Shown: positions 11,972-25,538, counted from the first letter of the stretch. The stretch: 64,000 nucleotides of DNA from Adiantum capillus-veneris (GCA_014529385.2 CM043955.1:138249108-138313107), one strand, 5' to 3'. The notes: generated from the sequence alone by a model not told the origin. Made by a program: numbers and translations.

Positions 11972-12952
11972 GCGAGAGCGTGTAGAGTAAGCAGGATCGA
12001 TATGCAATGACACAAGTCTGAAATTGTGAGGGCATATCTGCGTAGAGGGATGATAGGTGTTTGATAGCCGTGTGTGAAGCGTAGCGTGTATACCTATTGC
12101 CTGCTCTATACCCGCATAGCAGCCACATGATAGCCACGTAGAAGAAGAGAACGATGGAGCATGAGCATACCCGTATGCAGAGAGCCTCCCAATGAGCAAT
12201 AACTGTGAGCGAGTCAGATGGAGATAAGGTGTGTGGAGAGAGAGAGAGAGATCCGCTCTTGTGGATGTGTGTGACGTGCGTATGCGCAGGTTCGTTCACA
12301 GGGCAAAACGGGACCCATACGGGTTTGTGAGTATGCAGAGGAAGCAAACGGATTCATATAAATGAACCTCAATACAAAAAATAGAGGGTCCATTTAAAAG
12401 CTCCTACACCACCCACATGAAATTAGGTGTGAAGAGGGCCCCTGAAAATCCATTTAAAGCATGTATGCCAACCATGGCAAGGGGTGAGCAAATTATATCT
12501 ACCTATTGTTATCCACCCACCAGAAAGCTAGGTAGGTGAAGCTAGATTGATGAATCATACCAAGGTGAGGGAGGTCAACCAAGGATACCTTCATACAAAG
12601 ATTAACCAGGAATGCCTTCCCGCCGACTTATTGATGAGGAGGATTCAAAACCTTTGCCAAAAAATTAAAAATGTATCAATGGATATGTAGATGCAATGGT
12701 TTCATTATGATCCTAAAACACACGCGTTATTATTAACTAGGTAGTGACTAGAGCAGGGCCGAAATAGAGAAGTATCTATATCTAATAAGCAAGTGTGTGT
12801 GTGGGTGTGGTAGAGATTTGGTACCATGAACCATTACCTGTGGTCTTCTATAGAGACACAATGAAACTTTTCTAGAGAATAGCAGCTCTAGGTTAGCACA
12901 CCAGAAAGGGAAGCTGTCAGCCAAGGGTTGGCCAAAAACTTGCCAGCTAGAT

Positions 12953-13061
<109 letters not shown>

Positions 13062-13375
13062 GAATGAGGATGCAAGAGAGCTACGCAAGACAAGCACAAA
13101 GCACACAAAGATGGAAAGCTTCTTCTTCTTCTTCACAGAAAAGAGAGTACAAAAATGACTAAGTGCTAAAGCTGAAAAGTAGCACATATGTACATGCGGT
13201 CACTAAGTGTGAACTCGCTAGAAGCATACTAGGCTGGCACTATAAGTGTAGTCCAACTGTAGAATCACTGGCAGAGATCCTCCGTGTCGGTCACCTAATG
13301 CGCCAGTGAGTAAATGCCGTAAGCGGCCAAGACCTGTAGTGGATGCCAGCTCAAGATGTAGAGCTCGACATCTCA

Positions 13376-13520
<145 letters not shown>

Positions 13521-14329
13521 TGAGAAAAGTGAGAATAGATACAATTCTAAAACAATGATCAATAAATAGAAATACAAATGAGAGAATGTACAACCGAGGG
13601 CTTGTAGAGACAAGATGCAACATAGAATGAAATCCTCAAATAATGTGGTGACCTCATGGATTAGACTAGGTCTAGGATGCTAGCATAAGGTAGGTTCCCA
13701 TACGCCTAACATTCCCCCCTTCAACTCATAGGTGGAGCTAATCTAAGAGATGACACTAAGCTCAAAAAAGGAGTTTGGACTCAAACAAAAAGGTAGGAAA
13801 GCTAGCATAGGCTATGATAGACTTAGAAATGATGATGCACCACCATGACACTAGAGAAGCTCTCCATGGAAGGCTCAGAGGCATGTGTCCCGATATTCAA
13901 AGGTTGGGGCACACATAGGCTTTGGATGACTCATAGTTCAGTCGATCCCCCTAAATACAAATCCTTTAGGAAAGAAAGCATAAAGAACGTGACCTCATAA
14001 GCTAAACTCATGCAATGCTGGCGAAAAGTGCATAGGCAGTCTTATCACATGCTTCTGATAGCATGGACAGTGTCCAAACATCCGCATCCAAAGCTTCATC
14101 TTTCCCATTATAGGTTCTTGGTGAGGCTTCAATTTTTTAACATGATGGTCCTTATATTGTGCTCTTTTTTTCTTCAAGTGAGTTCTCTGAGAGTGATTAG
14201 TGGATACAGTTGAAGTTGTACTCTCAAGAAACGAAGATTTTAAAAGGTTAAAAAATGATTTTTTCAAGTATCTATTGCACAATGTAACAAGAGATTTTCA
14301 ACTGAGAAAGAGGGTGATTATGAGGGAGT

Positions 14330-14331
<2 letters not shown>

Positions 14332-14363
<32 letters not shown>
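14332..14363. repeat. (AG)16 microsatellite
   Basis: Uninterrupted AG run. Confidence 0.95.
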
Positions 14364-14366
<3 letters not shown>

Positions 14367-15048
14367 ATGCCTCAAGGGAGCTACTAAATATTATGATATT
14401 GAAGATGAATCAGTTCATCTTGTTTACATCGACATATTGTGAGCACTTTAGCCATGTGTTAACCTTTTGTGTTGTAGGGGAGGATTTTGTGTATCCCACC
14501 TTATTTCTAGCGGATTTTGTGTATCCTTTTTCCCTACTTGTGTTCAATGGAGGCTTGTGTCATGTGTACCTACCCCTAGTGTGTTTTGAGGAGAGGTAGT
14601 ATGAGTGCTTTAGTGTAGACAAAACCCACGCGGGGAGGGTTCTTAGTGAGCAGGTTTTATAGTATCTAATGTGTGTCAGCACACTCTTACATGTGGATGC
14701 CTAGTCAACTTACAACATGTGATAGACCATGTGATAAATCGTAATGTGCAACCTACTTGACAATCTTTTGAAATCATCACCTATGTATGCAAATACGTTT
14801 ATCTCAAGGCTATAACTTTAGATTGTGTATACACTCAATAACACAATCTAATACAAGTAATCTACTCTCTATTTTGCATCAAGACTCTCTCTCTCTCTCT
14901 CCTATTAATCTTGTGGTACTCCCCTTAGTCTTTCTAATCCATGTATTAGCCTTGAATACCTCATTGGAAAATCCACCTTAGCCTCTTCACTACACTCATC
15001 ATCAAAAAGTAGATAGTTTGTGTGCGAGGCCATGGTAATGATGTGTGC

Positions 15049-15300
15049 TGGTTGCTCATGCTTGGCTTGGAGTTGTGCATAATTTGTGAAGATGAATCCC
15101 TAGCTTGTGTTGGGTCTAGCTAGTGTTGAGATGTCTTGATGTTACTCCACCAATTCTCCATAACTTAAACTCTCATGATGTTTGGTGTTTTCTCATGCTT
15201 GGCTTGGAATTGTGTAGAATTTGTGAAGATGAAGCCTAGCTAGTGCTGGGTCTAGCTAGTGTTGCTTATCTAGAGATGTCTTGATGTTACTCCACAATTT
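15049..15300. repeat. Tandem duplication of about 110-140 bp
   Basis: A segment containing TCATGCTTGGCTTGGA, TTTGTGAAGATGAA and GGGTCTAGCTAGTGTTG and ending GATGTCTTGATGTTACTCC occurs at 15049-15160 and again at about 15190-15300. Confidence 0.8.
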
Positions 15301-18104
15301 CTCAACCTCTCGTTTTGGTCTTCCGATTGTGGAACCCTTAACCATTGAATTTTTCAGTATCCTCCTCTCCCAACCCATGGAATTGTACCAATACGTGCCA
15401 ATGTCTAAACTTTGCACAAATGCATTATGACTATATAATCTCCAAAGAGAATAATGAAATATATGTCCTTGAATGAAATAGGTTTGTCTTGGATGCACAA
15501 AGTTTTAATGAGCGAGACAGAAATGGTGAGACTTTCTTTTTGCTTGCAAAACTTTGCAGCTTGAAACTTTTTTATCTTCTTATGGAAGCCTCTTTGGTTA
15601 TTGTGGTAGCCCTGTGGGAGATCACGACCTAAATGTTGTGTGAACCAACCCTTAGCAACAAAAGTTTCATTGTTTTTGCTCTATGGGAACCTCCTCTGTA
15701 TAAGAGGTTCCCTTGTAGGTGGTGGGAACCTCCCTAAGAGGGAGAGGGGCCTTGAAGCCAAACAGGTAACATTTTGTGCACTAATGGTCCCCGGTGGACC
15801 TAACCACATGAATAAAGTGTAGATTGTAACCATGTGGCACTCAAGTCTACACCAATCAATACTACCCATGTGAAACAAGGCTAGCAAACTTGACCCCACC
15901 TACAAGGCCACTTTAAGGATGTTTTGACATCCATCACATTTCCCTCACTCAAAATAGAGAGCTCCTTTGAACCCACAACCTCCTTCCCAAGAATAGAGTG
16001 AATCCTTTGACCGACCCACCCGCTGGGCGTTTTTTGTTTGGAGAATCTCTTCAGAAGATGATTTTACTGAATGTTGTGGACACAAAATAGCATGAATTTG
16101 AAGCTCTTTCTTGAAGAATCACATGAAATGCAATAGAGGAGCTTGAGGGTTAAAAGCTCTTGATGGGTAGAATAAACATAAACAAGCACCAATTTGATTT
16201 GGATTTTGGGAAAAACAAAAAGGTAATTTGAAGTGAAAAATCGACACACACTAATGTCTAAGATACCCTTTAATCAACCGTCATTAATCCAAAATTTCAT
16301 TATCACTTCTCAAGCTTGGGAAAGACTCCACAAGATTTCAATTAGAGTATGTGGAATATGTGGGATTTTGTGGTGAAAATAAGGGAAATACTAAACACAC
16401 AAGGAAAATCATTAGTTTCTAAAGGGAGTTGGTACCCATGAACATAAGTGCACTTGATTAATGCTACCTACTAACATAAATGATTTAACGATACCTAAAT
16501 AGGTACAATGCATTAACCCCCATTTTTCTAAAACCAATGTCAGGTATGGAACCATGGAGGATTGAGCAAAGAACCGCTCTCAATTAGCATAGTCATAAGC
16601 ACATTAAGGTTTAAATGAAGTTAGGAAACTTGATTATTGAACTAGATGAAATCCACACACAAAAGCTCACTTTATAGCCTAGAGTTAGGCTTAAGGTAGG
16701 TAGAATGTGGTGAAGATGGCATCCTCACTAGGTAATAAGCTTATTTGCATCCCTACAAAGATGGGTTGACCCTAGAAAGGTGGGAATGCTTGATCAGCAA
16801 GTCCACTAATGCATGCACCTCATGTAAATCGAGTTTCATTTCATCTCATGACATCTGTTATCATGTATTGTCATGTGAATATCTTGAGAGGTAGTTCATG
16901 GGCTAAAACCCATCTTCATCACCCACACACGTCACCCGAGAGTGTTCATCTTTACCGTTTAAAATCAATTTTGATTCAATTTTAATTATATTTCATGCAT
17001 AACTATTTGTTGAGAAATAAAAATACTAAGCAACTTTTTAAAAAGCAATATTTATGATGCATTGGAACTTTTAATTTTTCTAGATATGTTTAATTTTTTA
17101 TGTTTGCAAGTAATAGTTAGTTCCAAGTGGCTTGTTTAACTTTCCCGGTTCAAATAACATTCATAATAATTTTTGTTCAAAAACATCTTCTATTCTTATA
17201 GTAGCTTAAAGTAGCCCTTCAAGATGGATTTAGATACTAATATCTAAGTTAACCCAAATAACAAACTTTCTTTTCATTATCAAATAACCCAACATTCAAA
17301 GAGATTTATGGAGTACTTCATCTTTCCCTTCAAAAGAGAGTGATTCCCCTGTTTAAATAATAGCATGTAAACTTTCAAATTGCATGCATATGTTTAGGCA
17401 ATTTCTTTTTTTTTCTTTTTTCTTTTTAGCAAAACTCACAATTGTGAGTGAATTATATTAATCAACCCAAATAGTTACAAGGTCTTGTCATGCTCGTGTT
17501 GAGCCATGACATCATCCAGGGCCACAGATTACATCGGGTAACAGGCCAGCCACCCCAACCAACTTATCCTTGATACATAAGGTCCATTATCAAATGCATA
17601 AGCCTTTCAAAAAGACAAACATATTATGTTTAGACTATGAGTGACTAAGTGTCCGTCCACATAACCAACTATCCTTTTAAAATAAACCAAAAAAATGAGA
17701 ATAAACCCATATATCTTCCCCTGATATTTCATTATCAAGCATATGTGGCCGTGAACACTTATTATTGCTTCGATGCTAGATATATGTACCCAAATGATCT
17801 TACTCGGCCACCTATGAAGATATTATTAGTCATAGGCCTCCATAGACTTCCATTGGTGGCTAATTAAGCCTCTAAAAATATTGTCCAAAAAAGGTCGTGA
17901 TCGTTACTTCTCTTACAAAAATAATTTTTTTGTTTCTCAAAATTTCCTACTATTTAGTGCGTATCAATTTTTATTCCATGACCAAAAAGTGTCTCAATTT
18001 TTTCAACTCAACAATTGGTACAGTACTTCAAAGTTACCGTAGGATCCACACACAAGAAGTTTTGGACAGATTCTCACAATCATTCCCACATTATGACTGA
18101 CCTC

Positions 18105-18184
18105 AACATCATGAGCTTCTGTGAGTGAGGCACGGCATACCTAGCTAGGTATGCGGTGCCTCCCGAGCAGGAGCTCATGATGTT
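18105..18184. repeat. 80-bp near-perfect palindrome (hairpin)
   Basis: The left arm starts AACATCATGAGCT and the right arm ends AGCTCATGATGTT. The centre is the perfect palindrome GCATACCTAGCTAGGTATGC. Only a few mismatches lie between (for example GAGGCACGGC against GCGGTGCCTC). It has essentially no loop, so it could extrude as a cruciform in DNA or fold as a long RNA hairpin. It is not inside a recognised element. Confidence 0.9.
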
Positions 18185-21100
18185 ATGCATTTATGAAAAA
18201 CATTGAAAAAGGCTCCCTTTTCCTACATGAGAAATTTTCTAAATCTTCTTGTGACATTACCTCACTATTTTTATCAGTTGCATTCAAAATCAAGAGGACC
18301 CACAACACCTCAATATTTTTGTCAGCTATATTCAGAATCTTGCCTCCTCCTTAGGTATAAAAAAGAATTCTAATGTTTTAAGGTAATTTGGTGCTAGTTA
18401 AATTATGTAGAGGACAGCAATAGAGGCAATTGTTGTCTAACTTACCCAAGGTGCAAAACATCTTATAGTTTTTGTAGAAGCCATTTCATCATGGATCATG
18501 TTATGCGCTAGCCAAAAATCTCTAGTCTTAGTTCAATACTATTAAATTTAAATTTCAATCCATATAGCTCTTAAGCTTGAACAATATTATCCAACCATAA
18601 GGCTTATAAGGATATCATGATAAGGAAAATCCATATATGTATATTACAAAAAGTAAAAACCTTGGGTTTAACCCACCCGCATCAAGGCTAGCACGTTCAT
18701 TCTTGATTAAGATTTTTTGAAAATTTATCAGTCAGTACCATCCCCAAGTCAATCCGAGCAAGCCTTTTCTAGCTCTGGAAAAGACCAAAGACCAATTCCA
18801 ATTCCTGCCACATAAAGTACAAATATTTTCAGAGTAGACATCACCATTAACTAGAGCAAAACCCTATCTTTGAGCCAATACATCCTGAATTTAAGAAAAA
18901 CATAAATTTTTTGCCAATTATCACACTCACCCTTTAACTATGTAGGTTAGCAAAAGGGTTGAGTAGGCATGTCCTTTTATTTGGTGTACCCCTATTGGGG
19001 TGCCCCAAGACTCAGTACCATAGTAGATACCATTTAAACAAGTAAGGTTTCTCTGAGCATATACCATTCATGCACTTCTCAATTAGAGCTTCCCCCATTT
19101 CGGATTTTATCCTTTATATGCTTCAAAAAATAATCAATGACTATCAAAAAAAGAGCTTTATCTTAGTCAAGAGAACACGTGATACATAATTTCTTAATCT
19201 AATACACCCAATGATGGAGATTTCCCTAATGGTGCTATTCCCTTACCATTATGCCACTAATATATTGTGTTTGAAAAGATCGATTGTTGAGACTTATAGT
19301 TGACTTCAAAGTCTAGGTATTACTCCTCCACACTCATTAGGACATTGGTTTATGACATGTTAGAGATAACCATCCATGCTTTTTTATCCATGTGAACTAA
19401 GGGTGCCCTCATCAAGATGAATATGGCCTATTTATCTATACATCTTGTTTAAGCAAATAATTTTAGCTATTCAGTCTTTAGCAGAGACTAAATAAGCTCT
19501 CAATTTTCTCGAACAAACTGGTATCTTCCCAATTTTACAAGCTATAGGGTCTCATGTCCACATTTAGAGAATGCGACCACTCAAGTAGCAAAATGGGGAA
19601 TTCTTTCATTCTTTTAACCAAACATTAAAGACAAAAGCCTTTGCCTTTTAGGCTTCATACATCAATAACTAGCTAGAGATCTCAAATATTCAACATTTAC
19701 AAAAATCACTAATACAAAAATTACTCTTTGTAACCTAGTTGAAATGTGACGATAATAAAAAAGCAACAAGAGGGAGATTCATTGCAAAAATAGATCAATA
19801 CGACGAAAAGAGAGAAGAAGAGACTAGAGGGAGGACTAAGTGAGACACGTCAATGGTGTCTCCCTTTTTATATAGCTATCACCATGAGTTCTAACCAACT
19901 ATGACCAAAGGGAGCAAGATCCTTAACCATGTTTAAGATAAAAGGCCAAGGATATCATTCCCGTTGAACACTTATGACCAAGCCTAGCTACCATGGGATT
20001 GCAACCCCTTTAGTTCAAAGCAGCTTTTCCTTAAGCTACTTTGTTGTAGGCTTACTCATATGTACATCGAAAAAGGTGTGGAACTATAAGGAAAACTTAG
20101 GGACGCTTGATAACCTAATCTAATCTCAACCATTTTTGACCCATTTATCCATAACGAGCCTCATTTCCTCCTTCTCTAGCGCCAATAATGTAATGGTTAA
20201 TCTCACACATTGCGAGCATGCAAGACTAGATCCTATTTATTCGTTGTTCACTTCAGGTAGTTCAAAGAAATGTGACTTAAATATTGGCATGGTTTGAACG
20301 GATATAGCAAAAAAGGAACTGCCCATTAAGGCAAGGAATTGTCTACCATCAAAAGTATTATTGGGTATTGAGTTGACCTAACATAAAAAACTGTGTGTGT
20401 GTGTGTGTTCCAATAACAATATAACATATACACCAAAGAATCCTTTTAAATTACAAAAGGCACTAGAAATTATGTCAATGAAAAGGTGGTATAATTCCCA
20501 TTCATAGTACAGAACAGTCTTTATACACAAGTACGAGAGAATCAAGAGCCTGAAGATATATAAGTCCGTCATCTTCAAGTCAAGGAACTTTAAAAACTAT
20601 AGTTGAGAAGGTAACCCTCACCTGCAGCCATGGAAACAACACAAAATATAGTTAGCATTGGCACCGTATGCAAATGATGCATGGGTATCCCACATGTTAT
20701 AGATGTCACCCAACTAAATTGCTTTCAAAGACAAATAGTAAGAAAGGTAAAGCTAACCATAACATATATTTAGAGATGGTTTCACCTACAAAGGGGTTGC
20801 AGGGAAACCAAGTGGAGCCCATTTTGCTTTGCAAACTCTTATGAGATAAGGCCAGAGACGGGTTTTATGAGGCTTTTTAGCCCCAAAGTGGGCCACATAT
20901 ATATGTTTCTTAACTTTAAAGAGTTTGGTATTAATTGTCGCTATTTTTTTTAGGTCAGTAATAGTGCTCATACGTGCAGTCAATCTATACTTTGGAATCG
21001 CTTGTAACACAAAGAGATGTTAGTAAATATGTATTACACCTACCTAGATGGAGTCGAAAAAACCACATAAAAGATAGTAAGTATGAATGCTCAATTCCCC

Positions 21101-21205
21101 TTAATCATAAGCACGTAGAGGTGGGACCTTCCAGAATCCTCCAGTTGTTCCAGAAGCCAAGGGAGTATGCCGACAATGCCCATTAAATAACATGAAATTA
21201 TGCAA
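18185..21205. other. Stretch without a recognisable gene
   Basis: AT-rich, with short unsupported ORFs and a short GT run near 20393-20409. Nothing else supportable. Confidence 0.55.
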
Positions 21206-21540
21206 TAAGCAACCATATTGGGCCACATGAGCAGCCATAAGGTACCATGCACGACCATATGAGAAGCCATAAGGTACCATGCACAACCATACTCGGCCAC
21301 AATTCACAACCATATTCACAACCATATTCGGCCACAACCATTCTTAACCATATTCACAACCAATCGGCCACATGAGCAGCGATATTCAGATGTAGCAGCC
21401 ATACTCGCCCACATGAACAGCCATAAGATACCATGCACAACCATACTTGGCCACATTTCACAACCATATTCGGCCACAACCATTATTAACCATATTCACA
21501 ACCAATCATTCTTAACCGTATTCGGACACATAAGCAGCTT
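21206..21540. repeat. Irregular minisatellite of CCATA/GGCCACA motifs
   Basis: Shuffled short modules such as ACCATATTCGGCCACA, ATTCACAACCATA, AGCAGCCATAAG and GTACCATGCACAACCATA recur many times. The array is not a strict single-period tandem repeat but is clearly built by repeated internal duplication. Confidence 0.85.
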
Positions 21541-22690
21541 TGCCAAAGATCTGTCACACAACGATCAACAGACATAGACCGTATCCAAGTAAGAAAGGCA
21601 AGCTCAATAACAAACCCCAGAGGCACCTCATAAAAGAAAAACAACTGCCCCAAAAAAATAAACCAGGCCGCTTGTTTTAAACCCCCAAAGTAAGCCAATA
21701 CCTACCATACAATATAGGGTTATCTACCAAGTTGTAAAAGAAAACATCAATCATTACTTTCTTAGCTAAAAAAATCACAAGGCAACCATTATCCTGCATT
21801 GAAGAAACCTTTCAATGTATTTCATTGCTCATATACACCCCTATGACAGGTTCGTAGACATGTATTGAAAGATTTCACGAAACTCAAAAGAGATTAAAAA
21901 AAACCAGTGCCGTATATACCTAAGAGCAGATACCTAAGGGTCACTAGAAGTTGCCAACCATTAGCATAACATAACAGTCATACATCGACTTAGTTTAGCC
22001 AAGAACATGCATAAGCTCTATTACCATATCAAAAATGAATCACGACACAACCAAGTAGCTCGAACAGTAGTCCATATGAGTGTCTTAAGCCACCTAAGAT
22101 TGACTCGGAGCAACCAACTCCACAATAGCTTGCTTGTCTTTGCCTTTTACCATAGAGCCAACCATTCTAACAATACACACCCTTGGGGGCAAAACCCTCA
22201 CAATCTCAAGGTACAAACAACCTTTCACTAGTACACACACACACATCTCACAAAAGCATATAGGTACCAATGCTAAGTGAGCATGGAAGCTCACCTTTTA
22301 TAGGGTTTGATGTCAATAGCCACATTCCTTCCATAGTAGCAAGGTGGGTCCGACTTCAAAAGGGAGAAGAACCATCAACACCGCCTTGTACACACACACA
22401 CACACAGAGCGTTATAGAGCAGATGCCGAGCAGCCAACGCGTCATCAAGCAGATGAGGACAACGTATACAAAGTCAGGTCAGCTCGCCCAAAAACCCCAT
22501 TATCCCAACTCCTAAGGTGTTAGGTACAATATATTAAGAATCCACCCACTAAATTCCCATTTAGAATTTCACCTAGTGAATTCAAACCATTTTTCACAAG
22601 AAATTTTCCAGGCCAATACAAGTTGTTGAGACTAATCCCCAATTAATTATACCTAGGAAGTGGCAACAAGCCACTCCTATATACCAAAAG
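21541..22690. other. Stretch without a recognisable gene, left of the copia element
   Basis: No domain-bearing ORF. A short CA run lies near 22389-22405. The last five bases, AAAAG, are the left target-duplication copy of the copia element. Confidence 0.5.
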
Positions 22691-22881
22691 TGTTGGGGTT
22701 AAGGCCTATGTGCCTTGATCGGTCTCCCAGGTCATGGGCGCCCTCCCACTGTTACCCTATACTTATAGTGAGTATACTGTATAGGGGGAGCTGCCACTTC
22801 ACAGTCTCCCCACCCACATCGTGTGTGTGTCTCCTTCTCTCTCTCTCACACTCCGTCTATGGTGCTCCCCGATCCCCTTCA
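22691..22881 (+). repeat. 5' LTR of the copia element
   Basis: 191 bp, TG...CA ends. It contains TATACTTATAGTGAGTATAC, an imperfect dyad, and a CT-rich end. It pairs with 26052-26242. Confidence 0.93.
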
Positions 22882-22883
22882 AT

Positions 22884-22895
22884 TGGTATCAGAGC
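22884..22895 (+). other. Primer-binding site, tRNA-iMet type
   Basis: TGGTATCAGAGC, complementary to the 3' end of plant initiator Met tRNA, two bases after the LTR. Confidence 0.92.
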
Positions 22896-24290
22896 GTAGG
22901 TGTGGAGGGAGCGCGTGTGTGCACAGTCACGACGACAACGGAGAGCCAATTTCATTCCCGAAATTGCTTCCGCGCGCGCGCACTTTCAAGAGTGCAAACA
23001 GGGTTTCGACTTCGGCATCAGCAACTTCAGCTTTCCGAGAGCGTTTCCAGCAGGTGTCCTGTAGTTTTACCCCCCTTTCGAAGCCATTCGAGCCATCAGA
23101 AACCTCATTCGAGCTACGGTTGAGGAGCTGCAATTTTCAGCCCTCTTTTGGCAGTTTATGCTGCGTTTTTGGGTCGAAACGGAGGTTTTTGGCATAGCTT
23201 TCACACCCGGACTCGGATACATGTGATCCAAGAGTCTACCTTGGGGTTTTGGCACGCTCCGAACGCGCTCTTCATATCAGAATTTTAAAATTCTGAATGC
23301 TGAATTTTCTGCAGCAGCAGTTGTTTATTGTGTGTCGAGGATTCTACACATGGTTTGCTCTCAAATGTGAGAGTGATATTTGCTGCAAGTTTCCTCACAG
23401 GTGGGAGGATAAGATGTATGCCTTATGTGGTTTGATGCTCAGGGAGACTAATGTGATTGCATTTTGAGCTCGGCAATGTATGCCTCGAGCATGTTTTTTG
23501 GCAGTCACAGGTAGAGCAGATATTTGTGTACTAGATTTGCAAGTGTTTGCAATGATGTATGCAAAGTGTGGAGATTGGTGCATGCATTTGGAGTGCGGTT
23601 TGATGCGCTTTGGTTGCTCATGGTTTTGAGCGTGCAGTCAGTTTGGTTACTGGTTTTGTTGTCGTTTTACTGACGAAACTCTGGCGAAATTTTCCCAGGA
23701 GTTTTATGCGTATCATTTATGCGATCTAGGTAGAGATTGCGGGTTGCACTCAGCATTTGCGTGCGGTGTTCTCTGCAGGTGGGAGATTTGTGCGTGTGTA
23801 TGCATCGATACCGCATAGTGTGGGCTTGGTGATTACTGCACAGTGTGGGCTTGGTGATTAGCTCACGGTTTGACAGGCGTACAGTTATCTTGGCACACTC
23901 ACAGGAGTGAGTATTGTGATGTATGCTTGTGTGGCTACGAGCTAGATAGCCGGATTCGAGCACTAATGGCTTGAGGTTTTTCAGCAGGTTTCAGCTACAG
24001 GTTTACAAGTTTACAGGCAGGTTTGAGGGCTTAATTTGGCGCTGAATTTTCAGCCATTGTTTCCTCTTTGCAGGTGTCCATGTATGGCTCAGTTGTAGGC
24101 TGATCTGGGACACGTTTGTGACTTGTTTATGGAGCTGTTTAAGAGCTGAATTTTGGGACTGTTTTGGGGCTGATTTGCAGCCATATTTTACAGCCATATT
24201 TGCAGACTTTTGTTGATGCAATTCGAGCCAGTTTAGGGCTGATTTGGTTGACATTTGCTACTCATTGTTGGTTGCTCTTTTGCGAGCATT
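22896..24290 (+). other. Long untranslated leader of the copia element
   Basis: About 1.4 kb from the primer-binding site to the likely gag start. It holds only short, overlapping ORFs with no family signature. A 20-bp-scale duplication (AGTGTGGGCTTGGTGATTA twice) lies at about 23818-23862. Such a leader usually carries dimerisation and packaging signals, which is inference here. Confidence 0.6.
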
Positions 24291-25538
24291 ATGGCTGATT
24301 TTTCATTTGACTTCCAATGTTATGGTCTGACACAATTTGATGGTGCAGATTTTGTTGCTTGGAAGGAGCATATGCTTGTTGCATTGGCGGATTTGGGGCA
24401 AGATAAACCCTTGCGTGGTTTATCGGCGAAGCCCAAGTCTATGCGTGATGATGATTGGCAGGATCTTGCTGAGTTAGCCATGTCTACGATTCATTTGCAT
24501 TTGGTTGAGTCTGTTTACTGGCAGGCCTCGAGAGAGACTACAACTCATGCTTTATGGCAGAGTTTACATATTATGTACGTGACATCTATGTCTACTGGGG
24601 AGTCTAGTCCCACTTCTATGTCCATGGGAGAAATTGGTCCCACATGCAAGTCTCGACGGCATAGAAACTTGACATGTTGGCATTGTGGACATAGAGGGCA
24701 CATTAGGCGTCAATGTTTCAGGCATTTGAGACAACGGAGACGACAGATGCGTGATGCAGATTTGAGCATGACAGATGCTAGTGAGATCAATACGGTGGTT
24801 ACTGAGTATGCTTGTGACAGCGATGTCACATTTATATCTAGCTTGTCTTCAGACGATCTTATGTCTACAGATTGCATATCGGATTGCACATTGTCTTCAC
24901 ATTGGTTACTAGATTCAGATGTTACTTTCCATGTCACGTCGCATCGTGAGTGGTTTAGCATGTTTTCTAGTGGGAGACTTGGTTGTGTGCACATGGCTAA
25001 TGGTGTTGTGTATGACATTGAGGGTGCAGGAGACGTATGTTTGTCCTTGCCCAGTGGTATGAGATTTACCCTGCGTCATGTGCGTTATGTGCCAGATCTG
25101 AGACGGGATTTGATCTCAATCAGACAGTTACGAGATAGTGGATGTCAGATTTCGCTACGAGAGCGATATGTTGTGATGCATTTGGGTTCGCTAGTGATTG
25201 CGAGAGGTGCCAGGAGTGGTACAGGTTACCCATTGCATGTGGATCACGGGAGAGACGGTGTTGTCTCTGTGATCATGCAACCAGGTAGAGAGCGACAGAG
25301 CAGGCGAGTCTCTTTTGCTTGTGGGTTGCAGGATGCTTTGCATGGAGTGCAGAGCAGTGACCTTGTTGTGCAGGTTGCGTCTACGGATGCACAGGTAGAG
25401 CGGGACAGCTCTAGTGAATCACAGCAAGATGAGTCATCAGAGGTGATGAGAGAGATGACTCACATGGATGCTGAGATGTCGGCTATTGTGGAGTCATTTC
25501 TTGATATGCTTATGCCAGAGCTTGATGCAGATTCATGA
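24291..25538 (+). CDS. Copia Gag with protease-like domain
   Basis: An intact frame; the Met at 24291 (MADFSFDF) is preferred over the one at 24255 because the copia Gag similarity begins there, giving about 415 residues. The N-terminal domain has the copia Gag look (FDGADFVAWKEHML, KPLRGLSAKPKSMRDDDW, STIHLHL). The usual middle part of Gag is missing, and the chain goes directly to a CCHC knuckle C-WH-C-GHRG-H-IRRQ-C. A copia-type protease follows (HWLLDSDVTFHVTSHREWF, HVRYVPDLRRDLISIRQL, GSLVIARG) with DSD in place of DSG. After GTGYPL, where the pre-integrase segment should start, it becomes a Ser/Glu-rich acidic tail. It ends at TGA and is followed in frame by the next ORF. The Gag could coat RNA and interact with capsids of autonomous relatives. 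Confidence 0.82.
   Translation: MADFSFDFQCYGLTQFDGADFVAWKEHMLVALADLGQDKPLRGLSAKPKSMRDDDWQDLAELAMSTIHLHLVESVYWQASRETTTHALWQSLHIMYVTSMSTGESSPTSMSMGEIGPTCKSRRHRNLTCWHCGHRGHIRRQCFRHLRQRRRQMRDADLSMTDASEINTVVTEYACDSDVTFISSLSSDDLMSTDCISDCTLSSHWLLDSDVTFHVTSHREWFSMFSSGRLGCVHMANGVVYDIEGAGDVCLSLPSGMRFTLRHVRYVPDLRRDLISIRQLRDSGCQISLRERYVVMHLGSLVIARGARSGTGYPLHVDHGRDGVVSVIMQPGRERQSRRVSFACGLQDALHGVQSSDLVVQVASTDAQVERDSSSESQQDESSEVMREMTHMDAEMSAIVESFLDMLMPELDADS

Noticed and set aside
15256-15498. An 80-codon minus-strand ORF as a gene
   Set aside because: It overlaps the tandem duplication and has no family signature.
21206-21540. CRISPR-like array
   Set aside because: Repeat words vary in order and spacing, there are no unique spacers of constant length, and the setting is a plant genome.
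22821-23197. Overlapping ORFs of 100-124 codons at the start of the copia leader
   Set aside because: They begin inside the LTR, overlap in different frames and show no family motif; the leader is better read as untranslated.
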